Source: Micromonospora mirobrigensis
GTDB taxonomy: Bacteria > Actinomycetota > Actinomycetes > Mycobacteriales > Micromonosporaceae
NCBI RefSeq assembly: GCF_900091555.1
Contig: NZ_FMCX01000001.1
Span: 248,001-312,000, forward strand
Direction: 5' to 3'
DNA length: 64,000 bases
Below, piece after piece: positions 1-13,744 of the stretch (within the stretch, counting starts at the first letter, position 1; each line of letters starts with the position of its first letter). The translations under genes were made by a program, and so were the position numbers. The notes below the pieces were generated by a model, which did not search any database, had not been told where the DNA came from, and was given only the letters and a program-made list of their open reading frames with translations.

Positions 1-1090
1 GGGCCGCGGCCGGGGTGGCGCCGGCGGCCACCGTGGCCTCGATCAGCTCGACGGCGCCGGCGTTGAGCACCGACTGCATGTCCAGCTCGGACAGGCCCCA
101 CTCCTGCTGGAGGCGGCGGCGGTGCAGCCGCGGCAGCTCCGGCAGGGCGGCCTTCAGCTCGGCCACCCAGGCGGCGTCCGGGGCGAGCGGGACCAGGTCC
201 GGCTCCGGGAAGTAGCGGTAGTCGGTGGCGGTCTCCTTGGACCGGCCCGGCCGGGTGTCCCCGGTGTCCTCCTGGAAGTGCCGGGTCTCCTGGGTGATCC
301 GGCCGCCGGCGTCGAGCACCGACGCCTGGCGCAGCATCTCCGAGCGGACCGCCCGCTCGACCGACCGCAGCGAGTTGACGTTCTTGGTCTCGGTGCGGGT
401 GCCCCACTCCTCGCCCGGCAGGTTCAGCGACGTGTTGACGTCGCAGCGCAGCGAGCCCTCCTCCATCCGGACGTCGGAGACGCCCAGCGAGCGGATCACG
501 TCCCGCAGCTCGGTGACGTACGCCCGGGCCACCTCCGGCGCGAGCGCGCCGGTGCCGGGGACCGGCTTGGTGACGATCTCCACCAGCGGGATGCCGGCCC
601 GGTTGTAGTCGACCAGCGACTCGGTCGCGCCGTGGATGCGGCCGGTGGCGCCACCGACGTGCAGCGTCTTGCCGGTGTCCTCCTCCAGGTGCACCCGCTC
701 GATGCCGATCCGGACCAGCTCGCCGTTGACCTCGACGTCCAGGTAGCCGTCGAAGCAGAGCGGCTCGTCGTACTGGCTGATCTGGAAGTTCTTCGGCATG
801 TCCGGGTAGAAGTAGTTCTTCCGGGCGAACCGGCACCATTCGGCGATGGAGCAGTTCAGCGCCAGGCCGATCCGGATGGTCGCCTCGATGGCCGCCTTGT
901 TCGCCACCGGCAGCGAGCCGGGCAGGCCGAGGCAGACCGGGCAGACCCGGGTGTTCGGCTCGCCGCCGAAGTCGGTCGGGCAACCGCACCACATCTTCGT
1001 GTTCGTGCCCAGCTCGACGTGGGTCTCCAGGCCGATCACCGGTTCGTAGCGCGCGACGACCTCGTCGTACGCGGGCAGTGTCGTCGTCAT
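1..1090 (-). CDS. gatB: Asp/Glu-tRNA(Asn/Gln) amidotransferase subunit B (GatB), partial
   Basis: GatB is the tRNA-binding and kinase-like subunit of GatCAB, which converts Glu-tRNA(Gln) and Asp-tRNA(Asn) to the amidated forms in the cytoplasm. The translation from the ATG at 1090 opens [12 protein letters not shown] and runs into typical GatB sequence, including [48 protein letters not shown] and [10 protein letters not shown]. The gene runs off the left edge, so the C-terminal tail domain is missing because of the window and not because of truncation. It lies on the same strand as gatA and gatC but two unrelated plus-strand genes separate it from them. The identity is secure. Confidence 0.97.
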   Translation of the reverse strand, partial: MTTTLPAYDEVVARYEPVIGLETHVELGTNTKMWCGCPTDFGGEPNTRVCPVCLGLPGSLPVANKAAIEATIRIGLALNCSIAEWCRFARKNYFYPDMPKNFQISQYDEPLCFDGYLDVEVNGELVRIGIERVHLEEDTGKTLHVGGATGRIHGATESLVDYNRAGIPLVEIVTKPVPGTGALAPEVARAYVTELRDVIRSLGVSDVRMEEGSLRCDVNTSLNLPGEEWGTRTETKNVNSLRSVERAVRSEMLRQASVLDAGGRITQETRHFQEDTGDTRPGRSKETATDYRYFPEPDLVPLAPDAAWVAELKAALPELPRLHRRRLQQEWGLSELDMQSVLNAGAVELIEATVAAGATPAAA

Positions 1091-1230
1091 CTGAGCTCCA
1101 GGCGCGATCCGGACAGAACCTGTCCAGCCTAATGGGGTTGCCGGCCCCCGCTTCCCCCGGGTTTGCCGGTCCCGCCCGCGTGGCGCCGCGCGGGGCCCTG
1201 CCGGTGGCGTCGCCCCGCTACCGTGCGGCC

Positions 1231-1803
1231 ATGACGAAGCCCCGGCGCCGGCTCGACCGACGCACCGTGCTGGTCGCCGTGGGGCTGGCGGTCGGCCTGC
1301 CCGCCGCGGTGGTGGCCCTCATGGCGCTCGACGGGCGCGAGGTCGGCGGCCCGGGCCTGCTGACCACCTTCCTGCTCACCCTGATGCCGGCGGCACTCGG
1401 CACGGCGATCGCCCTGGAGTACGGCCGCCGCCGCCCCGGCCGGCTCGGTCGACCGCCGAAGCCGGGCGACGCCCCGGAGGTGCGGCAGGCACTGGGCGCC
1501 GGGCACAGCGACGATCCGCGGGTCGACGCACTGGCCCGCAAGGAGGCGGAGCGCCGGCTGGGCGAACGGTGGATCCTCTGGTTGCTCGGCGCCGGTGTGC
1601 TGCTGGAGGTGCTGCTGGTCGTGGGTGCCACCCGCCCGTCCAGCCGGGTGGTCGCTGTGCTGCTCGCCGCGTTCTGGGGCGCCGCGGGTTGGCGGCGGTG
1701 GCGGGGGCTGCGGGAGGCCCGCGCCTACCTCGCCGCCCCGGCGCAGGGTGTGGCGGCCACCCCGCCGGTGGAGTCCGCCCCCGAGGCCGAGCACCGCGCG
1801 TAG
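1231..1803 (+). CDS. putative membrane protein, paralogue of the next gene
   Basis: I do not recognise a named family. The 190-residue product has two hydrophobic stretches near the N-terminus (about residues 13-33 and 38-56), a soluble middle section, and two more near residues 112-145, so four membrane segments are likely. The middle contains [13 protein letters not shown], which recurs almost unchanged in the next gene ([13 protein letters not shown]), so the two are tandem paralogues. I chose the ATG at 1231 because residues upstream of it look like non-coding GC-rich sequence. The two genes are inserted between gatB and gatA on the opposite strand. Function is unknown. Confidence 0.75.
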   Translation: MTKPRRRLDRRTVLVAVGLAVGLPAAVVALMALDGREVGGPGLLTTFLLTLMPAALGTAIALEYGRRRPGRLGRPPKPGDAPEVRQALGAGHSDDPRVDALARKEAERRLGERWILWLLGAGVLLEVLLVVGATRPSSRVVAVLLAAFWGAAGWRRWRGLREARAYLAAPAQGVAATPPVESAPEAEHRA

Positions 1804-1832
1804 CGCCACCACCGATCGGGTACGGATCGACC

Positions 1833-2408
1833 GTGACGAACGCGGGGGACCACTTTTCCGAGCCGGACCGGGCCGCGCTGCTCGCCGACGGTCACCGCCG
1901 GCAGCGCCGGCTCGACCTGTACGTGCTCTCCGCCCTGCTGGTGCTCGGAGTCGCGGCCGGAGCCACCGCGCTGCTCGCCGGGGACGGCACCGTCGACCGG
2001 GACGAGCTCTGGCCGGTGTTCCTGGTGATGCTGGTCCCGCCGCTGGTAGGCGTGGTGGTCGCCCTCGTCTTCGGCCGCCGGATCACCAGGCGGCTGCCGC
2101 CTCAGACCGGGGCCGACCCGGCGACCATGCGCCGGGCGAAGCGGGCGCTACGCGACGGGCACACCGACGACCCGAGGGTCGACGCGCTGGCCCGCGACAT
2201 GGCGACCCGAATCCTCGCCCAGGGCTGGCTGCTCTGGGTCGGCGTGCTGCTCCTGCTCACCCAGGGCTCGCGGTTGGCCCTCGACGACGACCTCTTCGTC
2301 CGGGTGACCGGGGCGGTCGGCGCGCTGGCCGCGCTGTTCCTCATCTGGGTGCACCTCCACGGCCGGCGACGCGCCCGCACCTACCTCGCCGGGCGACGCG
2401 ACGGCTGA
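1833..2408 (+). CDS. putative membrane protein, paralogue of the preceding gene
   Basis: This 191-residue protein starts at a GTG 29 bases after the previous stop. It shares the layout of its neighbour: two hydrophobic segments (about residues 28-48 and 58-80), a basic stretch, the shared motif [13 protein letters not shown], then two C-terminal hydrophobic segments (about 130-165). The pair probably forms one transcription unit that ends at the hairpin at 2451. The conserved soluble motif between the two membrane pairs is the only clue to function, and I cannot assign it to a known domain. Confidence 0.75.
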   Translation: MTNAGDHFSEPDRAALLADGHRRQRRLDLYVLSALLVLGVAAGATALLAGDGTVDRDELWPVFLVMLVPPLVGVVVALVFGRRITRRLPPQTGADPATMRRAKRALRDGHTDDPRVDALARDMATRILAQGWLLWVGVLLLLTQGSRLALDDDLFVRVTGAVGALAALFLIWVHLHGRRRARTYLAGRRDG

Positions 2409-2450
2409 CGCCGGCCGTTGCCTCCCGGCGGCTCCCGTAGCCGGAAAGGC

Positions 2451-2486
2451 AGCCGGCGCCGACGGAGGTCTCCGTCGGCGCCGGCT
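2451..2486. terminator. bidirectional hairpin terminator
   Basis: A perfect 17-bp inverted repeat (left arm 2451-2467, right arm 2470-2486) lies between the convergent ends of the plus-strand membrane gene (stop 2408) and gatA (stop 2495). There is no U-tract, as is common in GC-rich actinobacteria. It can serve both strands. Confidence 0.75.
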
Positions 2487-2494
2487 CGCGGGGG

Positions 2495-3970
2495 TTACAG
2501 CGCGGGCGGGGTGAGCGTGCCCACCGCCGACTCCAGCGCGGCCGCCACCCGGTACATCCGGTCGTCGGCCATCGTCGGGGCCATCACCTGCAGCCCCACC
2601 GGCAGCCCGTCGGCCAGCCCGCACGGCACCGAGATGCCCGGGCCGCCGTACAGGTTGGTGGGGATGGTGAACAGGTCCGCCAGATACATCTGGTACGGGT
2701 CCGAGGTGCGCGCGCCCATCTCGAACGCCACGAACGGGGTGGTCGGCGAGATCAGCGCGTCGACCCGCTCGAACGCGGCGGTGAAGTCCCGGGTGATCAG
2801 GGTCCGGACCTTCTGCGCCTGCCCGTAGTAGGCGTCGTAGTAGCCCGAGGAGAGCGCGTACGTGCCGAGCATGATCCGCCGCTTGACCTCGGGGCCGAAG
2901 CCCACGTCGCGGGTCAGCGACATGACCTCCTCCAGCGACCGGTTCCCGTCGTCGCCCTCGCGCAGGCCGAACCGCACCCCGTCGAAGCGGGCCAGGTTGG
3001 ACGAGCACTCGCTCGGGGCGATGAGGTAGTACGCCGGCAGCGCGTAGGAGAAGTTCGGGCAGGAGACCTCGACGATCTCGGCGCCCAGCTTGGTCAGCGT
3101 CTCCACCGCCTCGCGGAACGCGGCCAGCACGCCCGGCTCGGCGCCCTCGCCGGAGAACTCCTTGACCACGCCCAGCCGCACACCGGTCAGGTCGCCGGTG
3201 GCGCCCAGCTTCGCCGCGGCCACCACGTCCGGCACCGGCGCCGGGATGGAGGTGGAGTCGCGCGGGTCGTGCCCGCCGATCACCTGGTGCAGCAGCGCGG
3301 CGTCGAGCACCGTACGCGCGCACGGACCGGGGGTGTCCAGCGACGAGGAGAACGCCACCAGGCCGTACCGGGAGGTGCCGCCGTAGGTGGGCTTCGCGCC
3401 GACGGTGCCGGTCACCGCGCCGGGCTGGCGGATCGAGCCGCCGGTGTCCGAACCGATCGCCAGCGGCGCCTCGTACGCGGCCAGCGCCGCCGCGCTGCCA
3501 CCGCCCGAGCCACCCGGGATCCGGCCCAGGTCCCACGGGTTGTGGGTGGCGCCGTACGCGGAGTATTCGGTGGAGGAGCCCATCGCGAACTCGTCCATGT
3601 TGGTCTTGCCGAGCATCACCGTGCCGGCCTCGCGCAACCGAGACACGATCGTCGCGTCGTACGGCGGGCGCCAGCCCTCGAGGATCTTCGACCCGACGGT
3701 GGTCGGCACGCCCCTGGTGGTGAGCACGTCCTTGACCGCGACCGGCACGCCGGCCAGCGGGCCGAGCGGCTCACCGGCGGCCCGGCGCTCGTCGACGGCC
3801 CGGGCGGCGGCCAGCGCCCCCTCGGTGTCGACGTGCAGGAACGCCCGCACCCGGTCGTCGACCTCGGTGATCCGGTCCAGGTGGGCCCGGGTGACCTCGA
3901 CCGCGGAGGTCTCGCCACTGGCGACGAGACCGGCGATCTCGGTCGCGGTCTTCCTGATCAGCTCACTCAT
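2495..3970 (-). CDS. gatA: Asp/Glu-tRNA(Asn/Gln) amidotransferase subunit A (GatA)
   Basis: GatA is the glutaminase subunit of GatCAB and releases ammonia that is channelled to GatB. The 491-residue product matches the family length and has the amidase-signature triad in order: Lys80 in VPVAVKD, the cis-Ser in GGSGGGS at about residue 155, and the nucleophile Ser179 in [11 protein letters not shown]. Its ATG overlaps the gatC stop by four bases (ATGA), which points to translational coupling and equal subunit supply. The hairpin at 2451-2486 follows its stop. Confidence 0.98.
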   Translation of the reverse strand: MSELIRKTATEIAGLVASGETSAVEVTRAHLDRITEVDDRVRAFLHVDTEGALAAARAVDERRAAGEPLGPLAGVPVAVKDVLTTRGVPTTVGSKILEGWRPPYDATIVSRLREAGTVMLGKTNMDEFAMGSSTEYSAYGATHNPWDLGRIPGGSGGGSAAALAAYEAPLAIGSDTGGSIRQPGAVTGTVGAKPTYGGTSRYGLVAFSSSLDTPGPCARTVLDAALLHQVIGGHDPRDSTSIPAPVPDVVAAAKLGATGDLTGVRLGVVKEFSGEGAEPGVLAAFREAVETLTKLGAEIVEVSCPNFSYALPAYYLIAPSECSSNLARFDGVRFGLREGDDGNRSLEEVMSLTRDVGFGPEVKRRIMLGTYALSSGYYDAYYGQAQKVRTLITRDFTAAFERVDALISPTTPFVAFEMGARTSDPYQMYLADLFTIPTNLYGGPGISVPCGLADGLPVGLQVMAPTMADDRMYRVAAALESAVGTLTPPAL

Positions 3971-4272
3971 GACGCCACATCCTCGTCCAGGATCCGCGGG
4001 ACGCGGAACCGCTGCTCCTCGGCGTCGGGCGCACCCGACAGGGCCTCCTGCGGGGTCAGCCCCGGCACCACCACGTCCTCCCGCAGCACGTTGGTCAGCG
4101 GTACGGAGTGGGAGGTCGGCGGGATGTCCGCCGCGGCGACCTCGCCGACCTGCGCGACCGCCTGGAGGATCACGTCGAGCTGGCCGGCGAAGGTGTCCAG
4201 CTCCTCCTCGGTGACGGCGAGCCGCGACAGTCGCGCGAGGTGCGCGACCTCCTCGCGGGAGATGGCGGCCAT
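3967..4272 (-). CDS. gatC: Asp/Glu-tRNA(Asn/Gln) amidotransferase subunit C (GatC)
   Basis: GatC is the small subunit that wraps around GatA and stabilises the complex. The 101-residue product starts [18 protein letters not shown] and contains [15 protein letters not shown] and a late [11 protein letters not shown] segment, all typical of GatC. It is the first gene of gatCA. Upstream on the minus strand a TAGACT hexamer at 4386-4391 could be a -10 box, but I see no convincing -35, so the promoter is only suggested. Confidence 0.96.
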   Translation of the reverse strand: MAAISREEVAHLARLSRLAVTEEELDTFAGQLDVILQAVAQVGEVAAADIPPTSHSVPLTNVLREDVVVPGLTPQEALSGAPDAEEQRFRVPRILDEDVAS

Positions 4273-4459
4273 CGGTGCCCCCTTCGTGGCTGTCCTGCTG
4301 GGTCCTCGGTCACCCCGGTCGGCGACCGGCCGCCCGGGAGCACCGGCGCGGCGGGTCGGGCGATGACGCGCGGTGACCGGAGCGAGTCTATTGTCCTGCG
4401 CTCACGCCGACGCCTCCGACTCCCCCCGTCCGCCCGGGCAGGTGGGGCCCGTCGGGGCG

Positions 4460-6922
4460 TCAGCGGGCGGGGCGGCGCTGCCGGTCGCCGTCGGCGGTCA
4501 CCGTGGGGCGCACCGGGCGGTAGCGGGCCAGCCACCCGGTCAGCTCCTGCGCCGGCATCGGCCGGGCGTAGAACCAGCCCTGCGCCACGTCGCAGCCGGC
4601 GGCGTGCAGCAGCCGCCAGGTGCGTTCGTCCTCCACGCCCTCGGCGACCACCCGCAGCCCCAGCGCGCCGGCCAGCTCGATCATCGACCGGACGATCGCC
4701 GCGTCGTCGGCGTCCTCGGTCATGCCCAGCACGAACGAGCGGTCCACCTTCACCTCCGACAGCGGCAGCCGGCGCAGGTGCTGGAGGGAGGAATATCCGG
4801 TGCCGAAGTCGTCCAGGGCGATGCCCACCCCGATCCGGTGCAGCTGGGAGATGGTGGCCAGCACCCGGCGCGGGTCGGCCATCAGCGCGCCCTCGGTGAT
4901 CTCCACCTGGAGCCGGTCCGGGCGTACGCCGAAGCGGGTCAGCCGGTCGGCGATCTGCTCGGCCACCTCGCCGGTGTGCAGGTCCCGGACGCTGACGTTG
5001 AGCGCGGCCCGCAGGTCGGTGCCGGCGGCCTGCCACTTGGCCAACTGCTCGACCACGTCGTCGACCACCCGGCGGGTGAGCAGGCGCATCACCGCGCTCT
5101 GCTCGGCGACCTGGATCAGCTCGCCGGGGTCGACCATGCCCCGCTTGGGGTGCCGCCAGCGCAGCAGCGCCTCCACCCCGACCACCTCGCCGGTGGCGAT
5201 GGCGATCTGCGGCTGGTAGTACATCGTGATCACGCCCGCGCCCGTCGGGTCCGGCTGCCGTTCGGGCTCGCCGGTCCAGGCCGGGCCGGGATGCGGCGGT
5301 TGACCGTCGGCGGCGGGCGGAGGGTCCGCCGGCCGGCCCGGTCCGCCCGGCTCGGCCGGGTCCGCCGGCGACTGTGCCCGGCGGCGGATCGGGTCGGCCC
5401 CGGTGACGATCCGGTTGATCAGTTCGTCGGAGCCGGCCAGCTCGGCCGGGTCCCGGCGGCGGCGGCCCCACCGCCGGCCCACCGGTCGGCGGGCGGCCGG
5501 CAACGGGGCCGGGCCGGCGGGCAGGGCCGCGCCGTCCGAGCCGCGCACCCCGGCCGGCGGCTGCGCACCGGCGACCGGGTGGGTCAGGTCACCGTGCGCC
5601 GAGCCGCCGGCCAGCGGGCCGGCCTCCAGCACCCGGCGCAGGTCGGCCAGGAGCGCCAGCCGCTCCGCCGAGTTGTGGTCGGACTCGGCGGCGTAGACGG
5701 CGACGGTGTCGTTGCGGTGCTTGGCGTCGTACATCGCCACGTCGGCGTGGCGCATGAGGGTGGCGTAGTCCTCGCCGTGCTCGGGGAAGACCGCGATCCC
5801 GATCGACCCGCCGACGTCCAGCGGGAGGCCGTCCAGCTCCACCGGCTCGACCAGCGCCCGGACCGCCCGCTCGGCCAGCTCGCGGGCCTGGTCGGCGCCG
5901 GAGAGCCGGGTGCCGACGATGGCGAACTCGTCGCCGCCGAGCCGGGCCACCAGGTCGCCGGGGCCCACCACGGCGGCCAACCGGGCGCTCACCTCGACCA
6001 GCAGCCGGTCCCCGACGGCGTGCCCGAGGGCGTCGTTGACGTGCTTGAACCGGTCCAGGTCGATCAGCAGCAGCGCCAGGTGCCCGTCGGGGTCGCCGCG
6101 CGCCTCCCGCTCGGCGTGCAGGTGCACCTGCTCGGCCACCTCGGCCAGCAGCGCCTTGCGGTTCGGCAGGCCGGTGAGCGGGTCCAGCGACGCCAGCTCC
6201 TCCTGCTCGGCGGAGAGCCGGGCCATCCGGTAGACGGCGAAGAGCGGCACCAGCACCAGCGGGATCAGCACCGCGCTGGCCCGGGCGGCGGTCACCAGCA
6301 CCGGGGCGAGCAGCAGCAGCGAGCCGGTGGAGAGCAGCTCGTAGGGCAGGCCCTGCCGGACTCCGGGCCACCACCGCTCGCCGAAGCGCAGCCGCACCGC
6401 GGTGCTGACCAGGCCGTAGTTGGCGGCGAACCAGGCGAGGGTGGCGCCGCCGACCACCGCGACGTCCGTCCAGTGCAGGCGGCCGCCGTCGAAGAGGCCG
6501 CCGGAACCGAGCCGGGTGACCGCGTACGCCGCGCCGAGCGCGACGGCGTACTGGGCGCCGTTGAAGATCGTGCGCCAGGCGGCGTGCCGCATCCGCCAAC
6601 CGGAGACGGCGACGGCCACGGCCTGCACCGCCACCGCGGGACCAAGCCCCCAGCCGAGCAGGATGGCGAAGGTGAAGCAGGTGGACGGGAAGACCGCCGA
6701 GGACTCCCGCCGGCCGGGCGGCACGAACGGACGGGCGTCACAGGCGACGGCGAGCGCCGCCATCGTCCAGAACGCCGCGGGCAGGTCGTCGAGGCGGCCG
6801 GGCAGGCCGGCCAGCGGACCGGCGGAGACCAGCACGGCCAGCGCGAGGACCCCGGTCACGAACCCGAAGAACGGCCGGGCCCGACCGGGCGGCACGAAGT
6901 TTCGGGGGTCGCCGGCCTCCAT
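4460..6922 (-). CDS. membrane GGDEF-EAL protein (cyclic di-GMP synthesis/degradation)
   Basis: The product has several N-terminal membrane segments (about residues 10-230), a GGDEF domain (about 243-405) with the intact signature RLGGDEF near residue 329, and an EAL domain (about 560-800) with VEALLRWRHP and DDFGTGYSSL. Both signatures look catalytic, so it may make or degrade cyclic di-GMP. A Pro/Gly/Arg-rich stretch of about 130 residues (roughly 433-565) sits between the domains, longer than the usual short linker. I chose the ATG at 6922 because GGGAGGTGCG lies directly upstream, rather than the start 39 bases earlier. It lies between gatC and ligA, which are often close neighbours in actinobacteria. 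Confidence 0.92.
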   Translation of the reverse strand: MEAGDPRNFVPPGRARPFFGFVTGVLALAVLVSAGPLAGLPGRLDDLPAAFWTMAALAVACDARPFVPPGRRESSAVFPSTCFTFAILLGWGLGPAVAVQAVAVAVSGWRMRHAAWRTIFNGAQYAVALGAAYAVTRLGSGGLFDGGRLHWTDVAVVGGATLAWFAANYGLVSTAVRLRFGERWWPGVRQGLPYELLSTGSLLLLAPVLVTAARASAVLIPLVLVPLFAVYRMARLSAEQEELASLDPLTGLPNRKALLAEVAEQVHLHAEREARGDPDGHLALLLIDLDRFKHVNDALGHAVGDRLLVEVSARLAAVVGPGDLVARLGGDEFAIVGTRLSGADQARELAERAVRALVEPVELDGLPLDVGGSIGIAVFPEHGEDYATLMRHADVAMYDAKHRNDTVAVYAAESDHNSAERLALLADLRRVLEAGPLAGGSAHGDLTHPVAGAQPPAGVRGSDGAALPAGPAPLPAARRPVGRRWGRRRRDPAELAGSDELINRIVTGADPIRRRAQSPADPAEPGGPGRPADPPPAADGQPPHPGPAWTGEPERQPDPTGAGVITMYYQPQIAIATGEVVGVEALLRWRHPKRGMVDPGELIQVAEQSAVMRLLTRRVVDDVVEQLAKWQAAGTDLRAALNVSVRDLHTGEVAEQIADRLTRFGVRPDRLQVEITEGALMADPRRVLATISQLHRIGVGIALDDFGTGYSSLQHLRRLPLSEVKVDRSFVLGMTEDADDAAIVRSMIELAGALGLRVVAEGVEDERTWRLLHAAGCDVAQGWFYARPMPAQELTGWLARYRPVRPTVTADGDRQRRPAR

Positions 6923-7071
6923 CGCACCTCCCGCTCCACGGGGCCCCGGCGGGATGGTCACCCGCCGTGCCCCAATGAAACGCCCTGTGCGGGTGATTTT
7001 CCGATGCGACAGTCACGAATCGGTCGTAGTCGTAATTAAGTTGGTATACGCGGCCGGTCCGCCCGGGACGG

Positions 7072-10901
<3,830 letters not shown>

Positions 10902-10953
10902 GCCCGTGATGATGCCCGGCGCGGTCAACTCCCCGCCCGACCGCCGGCGCCGG

Positions 10954-11331
10954 TCAGTCCCAGCAGAGACAGAACGGGTGCCCCGACGGGTCGGCGTAGA
11001 CCCGGAAGCCCTCCCCCTCGCCGGGCAGCCGCCGCGCGCCCAGCTCCAGCGCCTGCTTCTCGGCGGCCTCGATGTCGTCGACGGTGACGTCGATGTGGAA
11101 CTGTTGCGGCCGCTGCGGGTCCGGCCAGGCCGGCGGTCGCAGGTCGAGCGCCTTCTGGAAGGCGATCCGCGGCAGGTGCCCGGGCGGGCCGCCGAGCACC
11201 ACCCAGTCGTCACCGTCGGAGTTGTCCTCGACCAACGGCAGCCCGAGCAGCTGGCCGTAGAAGGCCGCCAGGCCGCGCGGATCCGGAGTGTCGATCACCA
11301 CTGAACGCAGTTTTCCCACCATGCCCGCCAT
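10954..11331 (-). CDS. VOC (glyoxalase/bleomycin-resistance fold) family protein
   Basis: The protein of about 125 residues has the two beta-alpha-beta-beta-beta halves of the VOC fold: KLRSVVIDTPDPRGLAAFYGQLLG in the first half and QFHIDVTVDDIEAAEKQALELGA with a terminal YADPSGHPFCLCWD in the second. VOC proteins bind metals and act on, or sequester, small molecules. No substrate can be named. Starts at 11340 (GTG), 11331 (ATG) and 11322 (ATG) are all possible, and none has a strong ribosome-binding site. Confidence 0.88.
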   Translation of the reverse strand: MAGMVGKLRSVVIDTPDPRGLAAFYGQLLGLPLVEDNSDGDDWVVLGGPPGHLPRIAFQKALDLRPPAWPDPQRPQQFHIDVTVDDIEAAEKQALELGARRLPGEGEGFRVYADPSGHPFCLCWD

Positions 11332-11365
11332 CGTGCCCACAAGGTACGACAGGAAAACCGGTCGA

Positions 11366-12370
11366 TCACTGCTCGGCGAGCCGCCGGCCGGCGTCCCGAC
11401 AGGCGGCCAGCACCGCCCGGGCGTACGCCGGGGTGACCCCGGCCAGGCCGCAGGCGGGGGTGACCACCACCTGCTCGGGCAGGCGGCGGCGCGGGAAGCC
11501 GAGGCGGTCCCAGACCCGGCGTACCCGGTCGGCGACCTCGGCCGAGGTGGGCGGGCGAGCCGGCGGCGGGGTGAGCGTGGGCACAGCCCCGGCGAGCAGC
11601 CCGAGCCCGGCGTCCAGCGCCTCGCCGAGCGGATCGAGGTCCCTGACCAGGCTCAGGTCGAGTGCGACGCCCACCGCCCCGGCGGAGCGGAGCAGCTCCA
11701 GCGGCACGTCCGGCGCGCAGCAGTGCACCACGGTCGGCACCCCGGCGGCGGTGATCACGGAGCCGATCAGGGCGCGGGCCACCTCCGCGTCGACGGGCCG
11801 GTAGGTGCCGAGTCCGCTCTCGGTGGGCACCCGGCCGGCGAGCACCGTCGGCAGCGCCGGCTCGTCCAGCTGGAGCAGCACCGACGCGCGGGGCAGCCGG
11901 CGGGTGACCGCCTCGACGTGGGCGCGCAGCCCGTCGGCGAGCGAGCCGGCCAGGTCCCGCACCGCCCCGGGGTCGCGCAACAGCCGGCCGCCGATCGGCA
12001 GCTCGACCGCCGCGGCCATGGTGAACGGCCCGGCGGCCTGGATCTTCACCGGTCCGGTGTACTCCTCGGCCTGCTCGGCGAGCTGGTCCAGGTCGCGTTC
12101 CAGCAGGTCCCGGGCCCGGCGGAGGTCCCGGCCGGGGCGGGGGGCGATCCGCCAGCGGGCCGCGTACAGCTCGACCGGCAGCTCCACCAGCAGCCCGCCG
12201 GTGCGGCCGATCATGTCGGCGCCGGGACCTCGGGCGGGCAGCTCGGGCAGGTGCGGCAGGGCGGGCAGTTCGCCGAGGACGATCCGCTGCGCCTCGGCGA
12301 TGTCGGTGCCGGGCAGCGAACCGATGCCGGTCGCCGCGCCGGTGGGCCAGGGCCAGGAGTGATCAGTCAC
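11366..12370 (-). CDS. MetE-like methionine synthase-family protein (catalytic half only)
   Basis: The 334-residue product resembles the C-terminal zinc-binding catalytic half of cobalamin-independent methionine synthase. Candidate zinc ligands are the His and Cys in VVHCCAPD and the Cys in VVTPACGLAG. Full MetE has about 750 residues, so this is the short stand-alone form common in actinobacteria. In mycobacteria a similar short protein sits between mnmA and ligA. Methyl transfer is the family role; the actual donor and acceptor are unknown. The ATG at 12370 lies 32 bases after the mnmA stop, so the two are probably co-transcribed. Confidence 0.87.
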   Translation of the reverse strand: MTDHSWPWPTGAATGIGSLPGTDIAEAQRIVLGELPALPHLPELPARGPGADMIGRTGGLLVELPVELYAARWRIAPRPGRDLRRARDLLERDLDQLAEQAEEYTGPVKIQAAGPFTMAAAVELPIGGRLLRDPGAVRDLAGSLADGLRAHVEAVTRRLPRASVLLQLDEPALPTVLAGRVPTESGLGTYRPVDAEVARALIGSVITAAGVPTVVHCCAPDVPLELLRSAGAVGVALDLSLVRDLDPLGEALDAGLGLLAGAVPTLTPPPARPPTSAEVADRVRRVWDRLGFPRRRLPEQVVVTPACGLAGVTPAYARAVLAACRDAGRRLAEQ

Positions 12371-12402
12371 GGCCGAAGGGTAGCCGCCCCGGGGCGGGCC
12401 GG

Positions 12403-13476
12403 TCAGCCGGTGATGGTGGCGGAGCCGAGGACCACGTCACCGGCCGGGTCGGGCCGGTACGCCACGATCGCCTGGCCGGCCGCCACCCCGCGCACCGGTC
12501 GGCGCAGCCGCGCGCCGAGCCCGTCCGCGGAGAGCTCCACGGTCGCCGGGACCACGTCGCCGTGCGCCCGCAGCTGCACCTCGCACTCGACCGGCGCGGT
12601 CGGGCGCTCGCCGCCGGTCCAGACCGGGCGCTGCGCGCGTACCGAGGAGACCTCCAGCGCCTCGGCGGGGCCGACGGTCACGGTGTTGGTCTTCGGGGTG
12701 ATGGAGAGCACGTAGCGGGGCCGGCCGTCCGGGGCGGGCCGGTCCAGGTGCAGACCGCGCCGCTGGCCGACGGTGTAGGCGTAGGCGCCGGCGTGGCTGC
12801 CGACGACGGCGCCGGTGAGCGCGTCGACCACGTCGCCGGGCGCCTCGCCGAGCCGCTGGGCGAGGAAGCCCCGGGTGTCCCCGTCGGCGATGAAGCAGAT
12901 GTCGTGCGAGTCGGGCTTGTCGGCCACGGCCAGGCCGCGCCGGGCGGCCTCCGCGCGGACCTCGGCCTTGGTGGAGTCGCCGAGCGGGAAGATCGACCGG
13001 TCCAGCTGCCCGCGGGTCAGCACCGCCAGCACGTAGGACTGGTCCTTGGGCAGGTCGACGCTGCGCCGCAGCAGGCCGTCGGCGCCGAGCCGGGCGTGGT
13101 GGCCGGTGACCACGGCGTCGAAGCCCAGGGCGACCGCCCGGTCCAGCACCGCGGCGAACTTGATCTTCTCGTTGCAGCGCAGGCAGGGATTGGGCGTACG
13201 ACCGGCCGCGTACTCGGCGACGAAGTCGTCCACGACGTCGGAGTGGAACCGGTCGGCCATGTCCCAGACGTAGAACGGGATGCCGATCACGTCGGCGGCC
13301 CGGCGGGCGTCCCGGGAGTCCTCCAGGGTGCAGCAGCCCCGGGCGCCGGTGCGGTAGGTCTGCGGGTTGCGGGCCAGCGCCAGGTGCACGCCGGTCACGT
13401 CGTGCCCGGCCTCCACCGCACGCGCCGCAGCCACCGCGGAGTCCACCCCGCCCGACATCGCCGCCAGAACCCTCAC
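12403..13476 (-). CDS. mnmA: tRNA 2-thiouridylase MnmA
   Basis: MnmA uses ATP and persulfide sulfur to thiolate U34 of Lys, Glu and Gln tRNAs. The 357-residue product has the PP-loop SGGVDS at residues 8-13, the catalytic Cys101 in CNEKIKF, and the partner Cys194 in [11 protein letters not shown] chose the GTG at 13476 because AAGGGGG lies seven bases upstream; a GTG six bases earlier is too close to that site. The sulfur donor, a cysteine desulfurase, is encoded upstream at 16180-17355 and would be adjacent but for the inserted plus-strand pair at 13745-16142. Confidence 0.96.
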   Translation of the reverse strand: MRVLAAMSGGVDSAVAAARAVEAGHDVTGVHLALARNPQTYRTGARGCCTLEDSRDARRAADVIGIPFYVWDMADRFHSDVVDDFVAEYAAGRTPNPCLRCNEKIKFAAVLDRAVALGFDAVVTGHHARLGADGLLRRSVDLPKDQSYVLAVLTRGQLDRSIFPLGDSTKAEVRAEAARRGLAVADKPDSHDICFIADGDTRGFLAQRLGEAPGDVVDALTGAVVGSHAGAYAYTVGQRRGLHLDRPAPDGRPRYVLSITPKTNTVTVGPAEALEVSSVRAQRPVWTGGERPTAPVECEVQLRAHGDVVPATVELSADGLGARLRRPVRGVAAGQAIVAYRPDPAGDVVLGSATITG

Positions 13477-13744
13477 GACCACACCCCCTTCACGCCCTGC
13501 CCAAGCCTATCCACCCCGGCCGGTCACGCCCTGCCCGCGCACCCCTGGGCGTCGGGAGCCACCCTCCCGGCGGCGGGGGGCCCGGCGACGACACGATCAG
13601 GGGATCGCCTTCGACCACCTCGTCACGGGTCTGCCGATTTGTCCTAGTCTGCACATGTTCGTGGCTCACATTCGCGTTTTGCCGGCCCTCGGGCACCTGG
13701 AACGCGTCTCATCGGATCACCTGCGGAGATTGGGCGACAACGGG

